A DNA stretch of 64,000 nucleotides, from the NCBI RefSeq assembly GCF_004025535.1, contig NZ_QJRG01000034.1, positions 372,001-436,000 on the forward strand. The letters are read 5' to 3'. Position numbers and translations under genes: made by a program. The DNA is from Pseudomonas alkylphenolica (GTDB lineage: Bacteria; Pseudomonadota; Gammaproteobacteria; Pseudomonadales; Pseudomonadaceae). The notes beneath the pieces were generated by a model, which saw nothing but the letters and a program-made list of their open reading frames with translations, was not told the origin of the DNA and did not search any database. Of the stretch, positions 30,338-40,400 are shown piece after piece (position 1 is the first letter of the stretch; each line of letters begins with the position of its first letter).

Positions 30338-32047
30338 TCAGCGCGGCTCGATATGCACGATCATCAGCTGCACGCTTTCCTGGCCACGGAACTCGTTGAC
30401 ATCCAGCTTGTAGGCCAGCTCAACCCAGCGCACTGTCGGGTTGGGCCAGACCTCGCGATCGACACCGAATGCGATGCCATCGAGCTTGACCGAACCGCAC
30501 TCGCTCTTGAGCACCACCTTCAAGTGGCGCTCCCCCACCACCCGCTGCTCGACCAGCTGGAATACGCCATGGAACAGCGGCTCCGGGAAGTGCTGGCCCC
30601 AGGGCCCGGCATTGCGCAAGGCGCGGGCAAGCTCCAGGTGGAACTCCTCGGCAGACAGGCTGCCATCCGACAACAGGCGACCGGTTAGGTCGTCCTCCTG
30701 CAGCTGGCGGCGTACTTCTTCGTCGAACGCCTGGGCAAACGCCGGAAAGTTGTCCGCCGGCAACGACAAACCGGCGGCCATGGCGTGACCGCCAAACTTG
30801 CTGATCAGCTGCGGGTGCTGCGCCGCTACGGCATCCAGCGCGTCGCGAATGTGAAAGCCCGGTACGGAACGCGCCGAGCCTTTGAGCATGCCCTCGCCCG
30901 CATCGGCAAAGGCAATGGTTGGCCGGTGGTAGCGCTCTTTGAGGCGCGAAGCGAGGATGCCGATAACGCCCTGGTGCCAGTCCGGTTCAAACAGGCACAG
31001 ACCGAACGGCATCGACTCCAGCGGCAGGTCCTTGAGCTGGGCCAGCGCCTCGCGTTGCATACCCTGCTCGATGGATTTGCGATCCTGGTTCAGCTCATCG
31101 AGCTGCACCGCCATGTCCCGTGCCAGCTGCTGATCGTCACTGAGCAGGCATTCGATCCCCAGGCTCATGTCGTCCAGGCGGCCGGCTGCGTTAAGCCGCG
31201 GCCCCAGGATAAAGCCCAGGTCAGTGGAGGTGATGCGCGCGGGTTCGCGCCGGGCCACTTCTAGGATGGCCTTGAGCCCTGGCCGGGCGCGGCCGGCGCG
31301 GATCCGCTCAAGGCCCTGGTGGACCAGGATGCGGTTGTTGGCATCCAGCGGCACCACGTCGGCCACACTGCCCAGGGCCACCAGGTCGAGCAACTCGCCG
31401 ATGTTCGGTTGCGGGCGGGTTTCATAGTGACCCAGGCTGCGCAGGCGTGCACGCAGGGCCATCAATACGTAGAAAATCACCCCGACCCCGGCCAGCGCCT
31501 TGCTGGCAAAGGTGCAGCCCGGTTGGTTGGGATTGACGATCGCATCGGCTTCGGGCAATTCATTGCCGGGCAAATGGTGGTCGGTCACCAGCACCTTGAG
31601 CCCCGCGGCCTTGGCCGCCGCGACGCCCTCTACGCTGGAAATGCCGTTGTCCACGGTGATCAACAGCTGGGGCTGGCGCTCCAGGGCGACCTTGACGATC
31701 TCCGGCGTCAGCCCGTAACCGTATTCAAAGCGATTCGGCACCAGGTAATCGACATGTGCGGCGCCCAGCAGGCGCAAGCCCAGCACCCCTACGGTGCTGG
31801 CGGTGGCGCCGTCGGCATCGAAGTCACCGACAATCAGAATGCGCTGACGCTGCGCCAGGGCCTCGACCAGCAGGTCGACCGCGGCATCAATTCCCTTGAG
31901 CTGTTGAAACGGCAGCAACCGCGCCAGGCTTTTGTCCAGCTCCTCTGCCGACTGCACACCACGGGCGGCATACAAACGGGTCAGCAAGGGTGGCAGTTCA
32001 CCCAGAAATGGCAAGGTCGACGGCAGCGGACGGGGTTCGATACGCAT
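30338..32047 (-). CDS. recJ: RecJ, single-stranded-DNA 5'-3' exonuclease
   Basis: Exonuclease of 569 residues that degrades single-stranded DNA 5' to 3' in recombination (RecF pathway) and mismatch repair. DHH-family motif I is VGDFDADGA with D75, D77 and D79, motif III is VTDHHLPG near 156, and a DHHA1 region with GGHAMAAG lies near 420. Length matches other Pseudomonas RecJ. It follows yaeQ by 55 bases. The 3' end is 117 bases from the OYE gene start. Confidence 0.96.
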   Translation of the reverse strand: MRIEPRPLPSTLPFLGELPPLLTRLYAARGVQSAEELDKSLARLLPFQQLKGIDAAVDLLVEALAQRQRILIVGDFDADGATASTVGVLGLRLLGAAHVDYLVPNRFEYGYGLTPEIVKVALERQPQLLITVDNGISSVEGVAAAKAAGLKVLVTDHHLPGNELPEADAIVNPNQPGCTFASKALAGVGVIFYVLMALRARLRSLGHYETRPQPNIGELLDLVALGSVADVVPLDANNRILVHQGLERIRAGRARPGLKAILEVARREPARITSTDLGFILGPRLNAAGRLDDMSLGIECLLSDDQQLARDMAVQLDELNQDRKSIEQGMQREALAQLKDLPLESMPFGLCLFEPDWHQGVIGILASRLKERYHRPTIAFADAGEGMLKGSARSVPGFHIRDALDAVAAQHPQLISKFGGHAMAAGLSLPADNFPAFAQAFDEEVRRQLQEDDLTGRLLSDGSLSAEEFHLELARALRNAGPWGQHFPEPLFHGVFQLVEQRVVGERHLKVVLKSECGSVKLDGIAFGVDREVWPNPTVRWVELAYKLDVNEFRGQESVQLMIVHIEPR

Positions 32048-32102
32048 GGGCAGTGGTGAGCTTCTCGTGAATCAGGAATAGTTGATTGTTAACCAGCCGG
32101 CC

Positions 32103-32645
32103 TCAGCCGCGCTCGCCGAGCAACCATTGCAGCTGGACTTCGTGCTGACCGCGGTCGTCGGTAACGAACACCGTACCCTCGCTGATCATCACGTCCCACT
32201 TGATTGCCCGTGGCATGTCAGTGGCCAGGGTCTCCAGCACCTCTTGCGGCACGGCCGCAATGTTCAGGTTCTTGAGGTTTTTAACCGCCGGCACAACCTT
32301 GGTCTCCCACACACGTAGGCTGCCATAGGCCAGCAGGCTGGTGCGCTCGGTACGGCGCGAGCACCAGGTCAGGCGCTCGGCATCCGGTTGGCCAACCTCG
32401 ATCCAGTGCAGGATGCGGTCATCCAGGCTCTTTTCCCACAAAGCGGCTTCGTCTACGTCCGACAGACCACGCCCGAACGTCAGTTGCTCGTTGTACCACA
32501 GGGCGTAGGCCAGCAGGCGCACGGCCATACGCTCTTCGGTTTCCGAAGGGTGGCGGGCAATGGTCTGCTTGACGCTTTCGTAGACACCGCGGTCAAGATC
32601 GGTGAGGTTCAGTTCAAACTTGTAGGTCGTGGAAGGCTGGGCCAT
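32103..32645 (-). CDS. yaeQ: YaeQ family protein
   Basis: YaeQ-family protein of 180 residues with a PD-(D/E)XK nuclease-like fold and no settled function. Conserved segments are YKFELNLTDLDRGVYESVKQ at the N-terminus, RLLAYALWYNEQLTFGRGLSDVDEAALW in the middle and IHWIEVGQPD-like WIEVGQPDAERL. The long open frame upstream (to 32933) is an artefact; the ATG at 32645 is the family start. It is divergent from the CaiB gene and upstream of recJ, a linkage common in Pseudomonas. Confidence 0.93.
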   Translation of the reverse strand: MAQPSTTYKFELNLTDLDRGVYESVKQTIARHPSETEERMAVRLLAYALWYNEQLTFGRGLSDVDEAALWEKSLDDRILHWIEVGQPDAERLTWCSRRTERTSLLAYGSLRVWETKVVPAVKNLKNLNIAAVPQEVLETLATDMPRAIKWDVMISEGTVFVTDDRGQHEVQLQWLLGERG

Positions 32646-32775
32646 GGCGGGCGTCTTGCGCTGAGAAAAAGTCGCCCAGTCTAACCGATCCGCACAATCC
32701 TTGCCCCGCGGCAGTATCTGAGCGCGTCGGCGTGTGATAAAAACGGGAGCTCTGACCCGCCGCCACGGACGCCCC

Positions 32776-33975
32776 ATGCCTACACCCAGCAAACCTCTCG
32801 CCGGACTGAAAGTCATCGAACTCGGCACCCTGATCGCCGGGCCTTTTGCTTCGCGCATCTGCGCCGAATTCGGTGCCCAGGTGATCAAGGTCGAGTCCCC
32901 GGATGGCGGTGATCCCTTGCGCAAATGGCGCAAGCTCTATGAAGGCACGTCGCTGTGGTGGTTCGTCCAGGCCCGCAACAAACAGTCGTTGACCCTCAAC
33001 CTCAAGCACGCCGACGGTCTCGAGATCCTGAAAAAGCTGCTGGCCGACGCTGATATCCTCATCGAGAACTTCCGACCCGGCGTACTGGAGAAGCTCGGGC
33101 TGGGTTGGGACACCCTCCACGCGCTGAACCCGAAACTGGTCATGGTGCGGCTGTCCGGCTTCGGTCAGACCGGGCCGATGAAGGATCAGCCCGGCTTCGG
33201 TGCGGTCGGTGAGTCCATGGGCGGGCTGCGTTACATCACCGGCTTTGAAGATCGCCCGCCGGTGCGCACCGGCATTTCCATCGGCGATTCGATCGCAGCG
33301 CTGTGGGGGGTGATCGGCGCCTTGATGGCCCTGCGTCATCGCGAGGTCAATGGCGGGACGGGGCAGGTGGTGGACGTGGCCTTGTACGAGGCCATCTTCG
33401 CGATGATGGAGAGCATGGTGCCCGAGTTCGACGTGTTCGGGTTCATTCGCGAGCGCACCGGCAACATCATGCCGGGTATCACTCCCTCCTCGATCCACAC
33501 CAGTGCCGATGGCAAGCATGTACAGATCGGCGCCAACGGCGATGCAATCTTCAAGCGCTTCATGCTCGCCATCGGTCGTCAGGACCTGGCCGACGATCCC
33601 CAGCTGGCCAGCAACGATGGCCGTGATCAGCGCCGCGACGAACTGTATGGCGTCATCGATCGTTGGGCCCGTAGCGTGCCGCTGGATGACCTGATGCAGT
33701 TGCTCAACGAGGCTCAGGTACCGGCCAGCCGCATCTACAGCGCCGAAGACATGTTCAGCGATCCGCAGTTCCTGGCCCGGGAAATGTTCCTGCAGGCCAA
33801 ACTGCCCGACGGCAAACCGTTCAAGATGCCGGGGATTGTGCCCAAACTGTCGGAAACACCGGGTTCCAGCGAATGGGTCGGGCCTGAACTGGGCGCACAC
33901 ACCGACCAACTGCTCGGCGCGCTGGGCTATGACAGTGCAGACATTGCACGCCTGCGCGAGCAAGGGGCGATCTGA
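32776..33975 (+). CDS. CaiB/BaiF (class III) CoA-transferase family protein
   Basis: Family III CoA transferase of 399 residues, which moves CoA between carboxylic acids. Typical features are LAGLKVIELGTLIAGPFASRICAEFGAQVIKVE at the N-terminus, the RNKQSLTLNLK motif, and LIENFRPGVLEKLGLG. The catalytic aspartate of the family lies in the region around residues 150-175. The start at 32776 follows a GGA site; the earlier ATG at 32734 is less likely. The substrate is not apparent; neighbours do not define a pathway. It is transcribed toward the TIGR02285 gene 47 bases downstream. Confidence 0.88.
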   Translation: MPTPSKPLAGLKVIELGTLIAGPFASRICAEFGAQVIKVESPDGGDPLRKWRKLYEGTSLWWFVQARNKQSLTLNLKHADGLEILKKLLADADILIENFRPGVLEKLGLGWDTLHALNPKLVMVRLSGFGQTGPMKDQPGFGAVGESMGGLRYITGFEDRPPVRTGISIGDSIAALWGVIGALMALRHREVNGGTGQVVDVALYEAIFAMMESMVPEFDVFGFIRERTGNIMPGITPSSIHTSADGKHVQIGANGDAIFKRFMLAIGRQDLADDPQLASNDGRDQRRDELYGVIDRWARSVPLDDLMQLLNEAQVPASRIYSAEDMFSDPQFLAREMFLQAKLPDGKPFKMPGIVPKLSETPGSSEWVGPELGAHTDQLLGALGYDSADIARLREQGAI

Positions 33976-34022
33976 CGCTTCGCACCTCACTCTGTTACCG
34001 GCCGGACGGTGGAGACTCGCAC

Positions 34023-34907
34023 ATGATCGAACGCAGGCGGCAGCGCGTGGGAACCCTGCTGGCACTATTTCTCTGTGCAGTGGGCGCCAGCCTGCCCAGC
34101 ACGGCCTGGGCCAAGGAGCGCCTGTTGTGGCTACTGCGCGACCTGCCACCTTTGACCGTTTTCGAAGGCTCCGGCAAAGGCCAGGGGGTGGTGGATCAAC
34201 TCCTGCCGATGCTGATCAAGGCCATGCCTGAATATGACCACAGCATCATCCGGGTCAATCGCGCACGTGGCACGCAGATGCTTCAGGAGGGCCGCTTCAC
34301 CTGTGACCCGACCTTGCTCTGGACGCCGGAACGCGCCCGCTATGTGCACTTTGCCAAGCCGAGCCTGGGCGTCATCAGCAGCGGTGTGGTGGCACGCAGG
34401 CAAGACCAGGCATTGCTGGCACCCTACGTGGAAAACCAGGCGCTCGATCTGCGCGGCCTGCTTGCAAACTCGTCACTCAAACTGGGCGTAGTGGCCGAAC
34501 GAAGCTACAGCCCACCTGTCGATGCCTTGCTCAAGACCCTGCCAGAGCAGACCCTCAGCCGCCACTATGGCAACGATGCGGTCACCAACCTGCTGCAGAT
34601 GCAAAAGCGTGAACGCCTGCAGCTGCTGCTGGGCTACTGGCCGGAAGTCCGCTACCTGATCCAGCAGCAGCACTGGGCAACCGAAGACTACCGGTTCTAC
34701 CCGATCCAGGGCGTCACCCGTTACCAGTTCATCCACATCGGCTGCTCCGACACGCCGCTGGGGCGTGAAGCGGTCAGCCACATCAACGAGCTGCTTATGC
34801 CCTTGCGCCGCGATACCCTGCCAGCGCTCTATGCGCAATGGCTTGATCCGCAGATGCGCGAGCAGTACCTGCAAGAAAGCCAGCAGTTTTTCATCGATCC
34901 CCAGTGA
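34023..34907 (+). CDS. periplasmic solute-binding-like protein, TIGR02285 family
   Basis: Exported protein of 294 residues, TIGR02285-like. The signal peptide is about residues 1-30 (LLALFLCAVGASLPSTAWA). The mature part has a bacterial extracellular solute-binding fold pattern (LLWLLRDLPPLTVFEGSGKGQGVVDQLLP, WTPERARYVHFAKPSLG) but is not next to transporter genes. The role is unknown. It follows the CaiB gene by 47 bases and ends 49 bases before a terminator hairpin. Confidence 0.75.
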   Translation: MIERRRQRVGTLLALFLCAVGASLPSTAWAKERLLWLLRDLPPLTVFEGSGKGQGVVDQLLPMLIKAMPEYDHSIIRVNRARGTQMLQEGRFTCDPTLLWTPERARYVHFAKPSLGVISSGVVARRQDQALLAPYVENQALDLRGLLANSSLKLGVVAERSYSPPVDALLKTLPEQTLSRHYGNDAVTNLLQMQKRERLQLLLGYWPEVRYLIQQQHWATEDYRFYPIQGVTRYQFIHIGCSDTPLGREAVSHINELLMPLRRDTLPALYAQWLDPQMREQYLQESQQFFIDPQ

Positions 34908-34956
34908 ACGGGCACAAAGAAACCCCGGGCGTTGGGGAAGCCGACCGGGGCTAAAC

Positions 34957-34977
34957 AAAAGTCCAGCTGGACTTTTT
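34957..34977. terminator. bidirectional rho-independent terminator
   Basis: An exact palindrome with core AAGTCCAGCTGGACTT is flanked by A4 and T5. It lies after the TIGR02285 gene and also past the 3' end of the small convergent gene at 35058-35345, so it could serve both. Confidence 0.82.
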
Positions 34978-35057
34978 GCGACAGTTGAAAGGCATCGGAG
35001 CAAAACGCCAGTCAACCGCTCTCGTCAGATCTGATCGCCCGCCAGGCTAAAGGTTCC

Positions 35058-35345
35058 TTACAGCCCGAGCGTTTGTCCGCGCTGGTGCTGCACCTGCTGC
35101 AGCGCAGCGATCATCGAGGGCTGCAGTCGCCCTTCGGCAACCCGCAGATCACGCTGTAAACCATCCACCAGGTCGATCAGCAGGCGCTGGTCTTCAAGCT
35201 CGCTGAACAATACAGAGCGCTGTACAACGGGGTGGCTAGACTCATCAAAGACCTGCAAGGTGAAATGGCCTGCCTGTTCATGTCGAACCAGCGTGACCTG
35301 ATACGGCGCCAATGCTTCAGTTAGCAACCAGCCAATACGTTTCAT
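35058..35345 (-). CDS. conserved hypothetical protein, 95 residues
   Basis: I do not recognise this gene. The product is a small soluble protein, no signal or membrane segment, with MKRIGWLLTEALAPYQVTLV and an acidic-rich C-terminal helix pair. Codon use looks like the neighbours. A GTG three codons upstream (35354) is closer to an AGGTAGG site (six-base gap) and may be the real start. It is convergent with the TIGR02285 gene and divergent from the LuxR-type response regulator, 153 bases away. Confidence 0.6.
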   Translation of the reverse strand: MKRIGWLLTEALAPYQVTLVRHEQAGHFTLQVFDESSHPVVQRSVLFSELEDQRLLIDLVDGLQRDLRVAEGRLQPSMIAALQQVQHQRGQTLGL

Positions 35346-35498
35346 CTTGTCCACTGCTCACCTACCTGTTTTCAAGGGATACACGAATGACCCCGAACCT
35401 TGCGGGAAAGTTCTATCGGTTTGGTTCACTGTCCGTTCAGCGAGCATGACCGGCAACAATGACAGTTTGAATCACCCAATGGTCTTACGGAGACAGCT

Positions 35499-36161
35499 TT
35501 GAGTCCTTCCCCCTCGCGACCTTTACGCATTGTCCTGGCCGACGACCATCCGATCTTTCGCATCGGCCTGCAGGCCGTGCTTGAGCAAATTCCCGGGGTG
35601 CGCGTGGTCGCTCAGGCCGGTAGCCCGAAGGAACTGTTGGACAACCTGCAGGCGACGGCGTGTGATGTGGTGGTGACCGACTTCATGATGCCGGTGGAAC
35701 AGCAAAACGATGGCTTGAAATTGCTCGAGCAAATTCGCCGGCAGTTTCCGGCGCTGCCGATACTGGTGGTGACCATGCTCAACAACGCCGGCCTGTTCCG
35801 GGCGATGCTCACACTGGGCGTCAATGGACTGCTGAGCAAGGCCAGCCTGGCCGACGAGCTACCGTCGGCGATCAGTTGCCTGCGGCGCGGCAAGACCTAC
35901 CTGGCCGCCTCAGTCCAACACCTGATGAGTCAGGATGGCGCGGTGCGTGAAGACATGATCGGTGTACAGGAGGCCCTGTCACCCAAGGAGCTGGAAGTCA
36001 CCCGGCTGCTTGCCGCCGGCCATACGGTGAGCCAGATCGCGGCGCTGCTCAATCGCAGCAAACAGACTGTCAGTACCCAGAAGGTCAGTGCCATGCGCAA
36101 ACTCGGCCTGGCCAATGATGCGGCACTTTTTCTTTATTTGCAGGAGCACGGCCTGAGCTGA
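35499..36161 (+). CDS. LuxR/NarL-type response regulator, RocA-like
   Basis: Two-component response regulator of 220 residues. The receiver domain has D15-D16, phosphoacceptor D61 (VVVTDFMMP) and K114 (LLSKAS). A LuxR-type helix-turn-helix covers about 155-215 (LSPKELEVTRLLAAGHTVSQIA, NRSKQTVSTQKVSAMRKLG). The start codon is TTG at 35499 with GGAG eight bases upstream; I see no in-frame ATG that gives a full receiver domain. It converges on the EAL response regulator with five bases between stops. This arrangement and the nearby hybrid kinase resemble RocA/SadA of P. aeruginosa, which controls fimbrial and virulence genes. Confidence 0.83.
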   Translation: MSPSPSRPLRIVLADDHPIFRIGLQAVLEQIPGVRVVAQAGSPKELLDNLQATACDVVVTDFMMPVEQQNDGLKLLEQIRRQFPALPILVVTMLNNAGLFRAMLTLGVNGLLSKASLADELPSAISCLRRGKTYLAASVQHLMSQDGAVREDMIGVQEALSPKELEVTRLLAAGHTVSQIAALLNRSKQTVSTQKVSAMRKLGLANDAALFLYLQEHGLS

Positions 36162-36166
36162 TCCGC

Positions 36167-37387
36167 TCAGGCCGTGGCCAGGTGGGCAATACTGGTCTCG
36201 TCCCGCTTGCCGACCCATTCAAGCAATTCGGCCCCCGGCATGGGCCTGGCAATGAAATAGCCCTGCATGACCGGCTGCCCCAGCGCTTTAATGGCCTGCA
36301 GGTCCTCGGCCGTCTCCACGCCTTCGACCACTACCTTCAGGTTCATGCGCCTGGCCATGATCAAGGCACCGGCAACCACGGCGGCCTTGCGCCCGTCAGT
36401 GGCCATGCCGCGCACGAACTCGCTGGGCAGTTTCAGTTCACTGAACGGCAACTCCAGCAAACGCTGGACGTTGGAACCGTCCATGCCGAAATCGTCGATG
36501 GACAGCTGGCAACCGAGTATGCGCAAGTGCAGAAGCCCTTCAAGCTGATGCTCATCCGGCGTACAGCCGACGGTTTCGATCATCTCCAGGGTCAGGGCGC
36601 TGGCAGGAACAGCGTGACGCTCAAGCGCTGCCTTGACCTGATCATGCAGATCGGGGCGAGCCAGCATGTGCGGGGTGATGTTCACGGCCACTGGAAGCGC
36701 ATTACCGGTTTGCGATTGAAACCGCGCGCTGTACGCCAAGGCCTGGTCCAGCACATGCAAACTCATGGTGTCGAGCAGACCGGCGCGCTCGATCAAGCGA
36801 AGAAACTGCCCGGGGTACAACAAGCCAAGGCAGGGATGCTGCCAACGCACCAAGGCTTCGGCACCCACCAGCTTGCCGTCGTGTGCCACTTTCGGTTGAT
36901 AGTGCACAACCCACTGATTCTGACCCTCGGCCAGTTGCGCCGCGGTCAGGTCCAGCAGTTCGGGATATTGCGGCAGCCTCACCACTGCAGGTGCGCAGCA
37001 ATCCTGCTCCAAATAGCGACGCAGCAGTTGATGCAGGACGATACTGCTGGCCGGCTTTTGCACACAGCCCAACACGTTGACGCCCATGTGCCGGGCCAGT
37101 TTGCCAACACTATCGATCACACAGGTCTCGGCACCGCTGAGAATGATCACCGATGCCGCCAGTCCGCTTTCAGCCAGGTGGCGGATGAACGCCAGGCCGT
37201 CCGGGCCTTCCATGTGCAAGTCGCAAATGGCTATATCCACCGGCCCGCGGCGTGACAGGACCTGGCAGGCGACGTCGACCGACTCGGCGGTCAATACATC
37301 AAACACACCATTGGCATTGAGCATCTGATGCAATGCCATGAGCTGGAAAGGATGATCCTCCAGAATCAGAACTTTGAGTGAGTGCAT
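36167..37387 (-). CDS. EAL-domain response regulator, RocR-like c-di-GMP phosphodiesterase
   Basis: Response regulator of 406 residues with receiver and EAL domains, like P. aeruginosa RocR. The receiver has D11 and phosphoacceptor D56 (AICDLHMEGPDG), the same position as in RocR. The EAL domain begins near 145. E176 (GAEALVRW), N in VNITPHML, the metal pair in SIDDFG, K in LKLPSEF, E in VVEGVET and Q in QGYFIA are all present, so an active phosphodiesterase is plausible. The start at 37387 follows a GGGGG site; the frame is open 19 codons further. It lies 95 bases downstream of the hybrid kinase. Confidence 0.86.
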   Translation of the reverse strand: MHSLKVLILEDHPFQLMALHQMLNANGVFDVLTAESVDVACQVLSRRGPVDIAICDLHMEGPDGLAFIRHLAESGLAASVIILSGAETCVIDSVGKLARHMGVNVLGCVQKPASSIVLHQLLRRYLEQDCCAPAVVRLPQYPELLDLTAAQLAEGQNQWVVHYQPKVAHDGKLVGAEALVRWQHPCLGLLYPGQFLRLIERAGLLDTMSLHVLDQALAYSARFQSQTGNALPVAVNITPHMLARPDLHDQVKAALERHAVPASALTLEMIETVGCTPDEHQLEGLLHLRILGCQLSIDDFGMDGSNVQRLLELPFSELKLPSEFVRGMATDGRKAAVVAGALIMARRMNLKVVVEGVETAEDLQAIKALGQPVMQGYFIARPMPGAELLEWVGKRDETSIAHLATA

Positions 37388-37482
37388 ACTCGCTACCCCC
37401 GCAGTTGCAGTCATGTGCGACTGCACGGGGCCCACTTTAGGCAAGATCGTCCTGCGAACCTATCGGACAAGTCCTAAAGTAC

Positions 37483-40400
37483 TCAAGGTGTTTTCAGTAA
37501 TTCCCGCTCAACATCGGCATCAAGTTGCAACAACACCTGCTCCAGCGCTCCCCAGGCAGTCCGCAACTCCTCCGGGCCAGGTGCCTGGGACGCCCGCCGC
37601 AGTGCCGCACACGCCTGAGCCAGAGGTACCGCATCGATCAGGCACGCCACCCCTTCGAGGCGATGCAACGACGCCCGGACAGCATCCACAGCCAAGGCCG
37701 ACACAGCCTTGTTGAGCATCACCTGCTCTTCACCGAGGTTCTTGTGCAACTCCGCCAGCATCCGACGCATGATCGCAGGGTCAGCCTGGGTCATTTGCTG
37801 CAGCGCCTGCATCCTGAAACTGTGCAGCGGCGCCCACACCGAGATTGTCTCGGCCAGGCGATCGAGCGAAACGGGCTTGACCAGCAAGTCGTCCATTCCT
37901 GCCTCCAGGCAGCGGTCGCGCTCGTCTTTCAACGCATTGGCAGTGCAGCCGATGATCGCAGTTGCCACGCGCTGCTGTTGCTCGCCCTCCAACCGCCGAA
38001 TTGCACGCGCCAGGGCGTAGCCACTCATTACCGGCATGTTGCAATCGGTCAGGAGTAAATCGAACTGTTCATGCTCCCAGAGCGCCAGCGCCGCCTGGCC
38101 ATTGTCCACCGCCACCACCTGATGCCCGAGAAACTCCAGCTGTTGCATGAGCACCAGGCGACTGGCAGACAGATCGTCTACCACCAGCACGCGTCGCGCC
38201 GGGGTATTCTGTCGCAGCGCCGCCACGCTCGGGGAACGCTCCTGCTTCTGCAGCACCGGCTCCAGCATCAGCGTCACCTCAACTTCAGTGCCCTCGCCCA
38301 GTACGCTGTGCAAACTGATCGAACCGCCCATCAGTTCCACCAGCTGTCGACAGATACTCAGCCCCAGGCCAGAGCCGCCGTACTCCGTGGCCGAGGCGGC
38401 GGTGGCCTGGGTAAAGGGCGTGAACAGCTCGCGCTGCTGCTGTTCACTGATGCCTATCCCGGTGTCTCGCACACAAAGGCGCAAGCCGAGCGCCAACGGA
38501 GAATCCTGCCCGGTGCGGCTGATTTCGACAGTCACCTGGCCAAGGTGGGTAAATTTCAGGGCATTGCCCACCAGATTGATCAACACCTGGCGCAAGCGCA
38601 CCGGGTCAAACCAGTAGCTGCCTTGCGCGTCATCGGCGACCTGCAGGCGCAGTGCCAGCCCCTGTGCCAGCGCCTGGCTGCGGAACTGCGTGATAACGCT
38701 TTCGGCAAACGGCACCAACGCCGTCGCCTGTGGCGTCAGTTGCAGGCTGCCGGCCTCGATGCGGGCCAGGTCCAGGCTGTCACCGATCAGGTCAATCAGC
38801 TCACGTGCCGAGCGATACGCGGTTTCCAGCCTCGACGAGGGCTCCTGCCCGCTGGCCAGGGCGCTCTCGCGCTCCAGTTCGAGCAAGCCGATGATCACCG
38901 CCATGGGCGTGCGGATCTCATGGCTCATGGTGGCCAGAAATGCACTTTTGGCCCGGTTGGCCTGCTCGGCATGCAAGCGGGCTTCCACCAGTTCCGCTTC
39001 CAGGCGCTTGCGATCAGTGATGTCGATCCAGCCGCCGAGCAAGCCCTGCAACTGGCCATCGGCACTGTAAAACGGCACGGTCCATTGATAGGCGTCGATA
39101 GGCACGCCTTGCAACTTGATCCGGCGATCGACAAACACCGGTTTGGGATCTTTGAGCAGGTCCAGGTAGTCGGCATGCATTTTCGCCGACAGATGCGCGG
39201 GTATCGACGTGTTATCGGTTACACGGCGCCCCTTGACCTGATCCAGGCGAACGGAAAACGCCTCTTCATAGCTCTTGTTGCACGACAGCAGCCGTCCTTC
39301 CAGGTCGCGCACATAGATCGGGTTAGGGATGCCGTCGAGCAGCGCACGCTTGAAGGCCAGTTGGTCGTTGAGCGCTTCCTCGGCCTTCTCGCGCTGAGCG
39401 ATCTGCGCACGCAAACGGCTGCTCCAGATCAATGACGCCACGCCGAACAGCAGCGCCGCGGCAACGGCCCAGTACACCCAGGGCGGAATCCGTTGCCACA
39501 CCGGCGCTGGCGGCGCCAAGGCGCCCAGCCATTTCATCCGCAAGGCGCGCAACTCGGCAACCGGCATCGCCTCCAGTGCCTTGTTGAGGATGCTCTCAAG
39601 CTCCGGCGCGCTGCGCCTGACCGAAAACCTGTCGGGTGCCCACTTGCCTTCTACCCCCCGCCCGACCTTCAACGTCGGATCGTTGTTCAGTGCGCCGTAA
39701 GCCCCGACCTCACTGTCGATGGTCGCCATGGCCTGGCCGTTGCGCACCTTTTCCCGGGCTTGCTCCAGCGAATCCACCAACAACAGGCGGATGCCGGGAT
39801 GGGACTCGCGAATGCTGGCTTCAAGGGCATGCTCGGCGGGCAGCGCCAGGGTCTGGCCGTTCAGCTCATCAAGCGACGCCAGTGCCAGGTTCGCCTGACG
39901 CACGATGAACACCCAGCTCTGCCCACCCAACGAGTGGGTGAAGGTGAGAAAGGCCCGTCGCTGCGGCGTCTCGCTCAGCGTGGTGCTCATGTCCGCCTGT
40001 TCCTGCTCGAGCAGTGCCAGGCTCTGGGCAATGGATGAAGACGGCTTGAACACGAACTGCAGCCCGGTCAGCTGTGCAATCGCCGCCAGCACGTCGCGGT
40101 TCAGGCCAACCCAGGCACCCTGACGATTACGGAACAGGTACGGCGGGTACTGGCTACCGACGACTGTCACGGTGGGGTGCCGGGCGATCCATTGGTGTTC
40201 CTGTGCGCTCAGCTGGACGCGGCGATGGGCCACATCCGAGCCCAGCCCCGAAGTCCAGCGCTGCAGGATTTCGCGCTGTACCGACTCATCAAGACTGGCC
40301 AGCGCACGATCGAACAGCCCATGCAGAAGCTGGTCCTGGGCACGCAGGGCAAAGGCAAAGCCGATGGCCGGCAATTCGCTGGGGCCGACCACCTGCAAAC

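Noticed and set aside
38071..39435. Open plus-strand frame opposite the hybrid kinase
   Set aside because: It is the complement of the kinase and receiver domains, with low-complexity translation.
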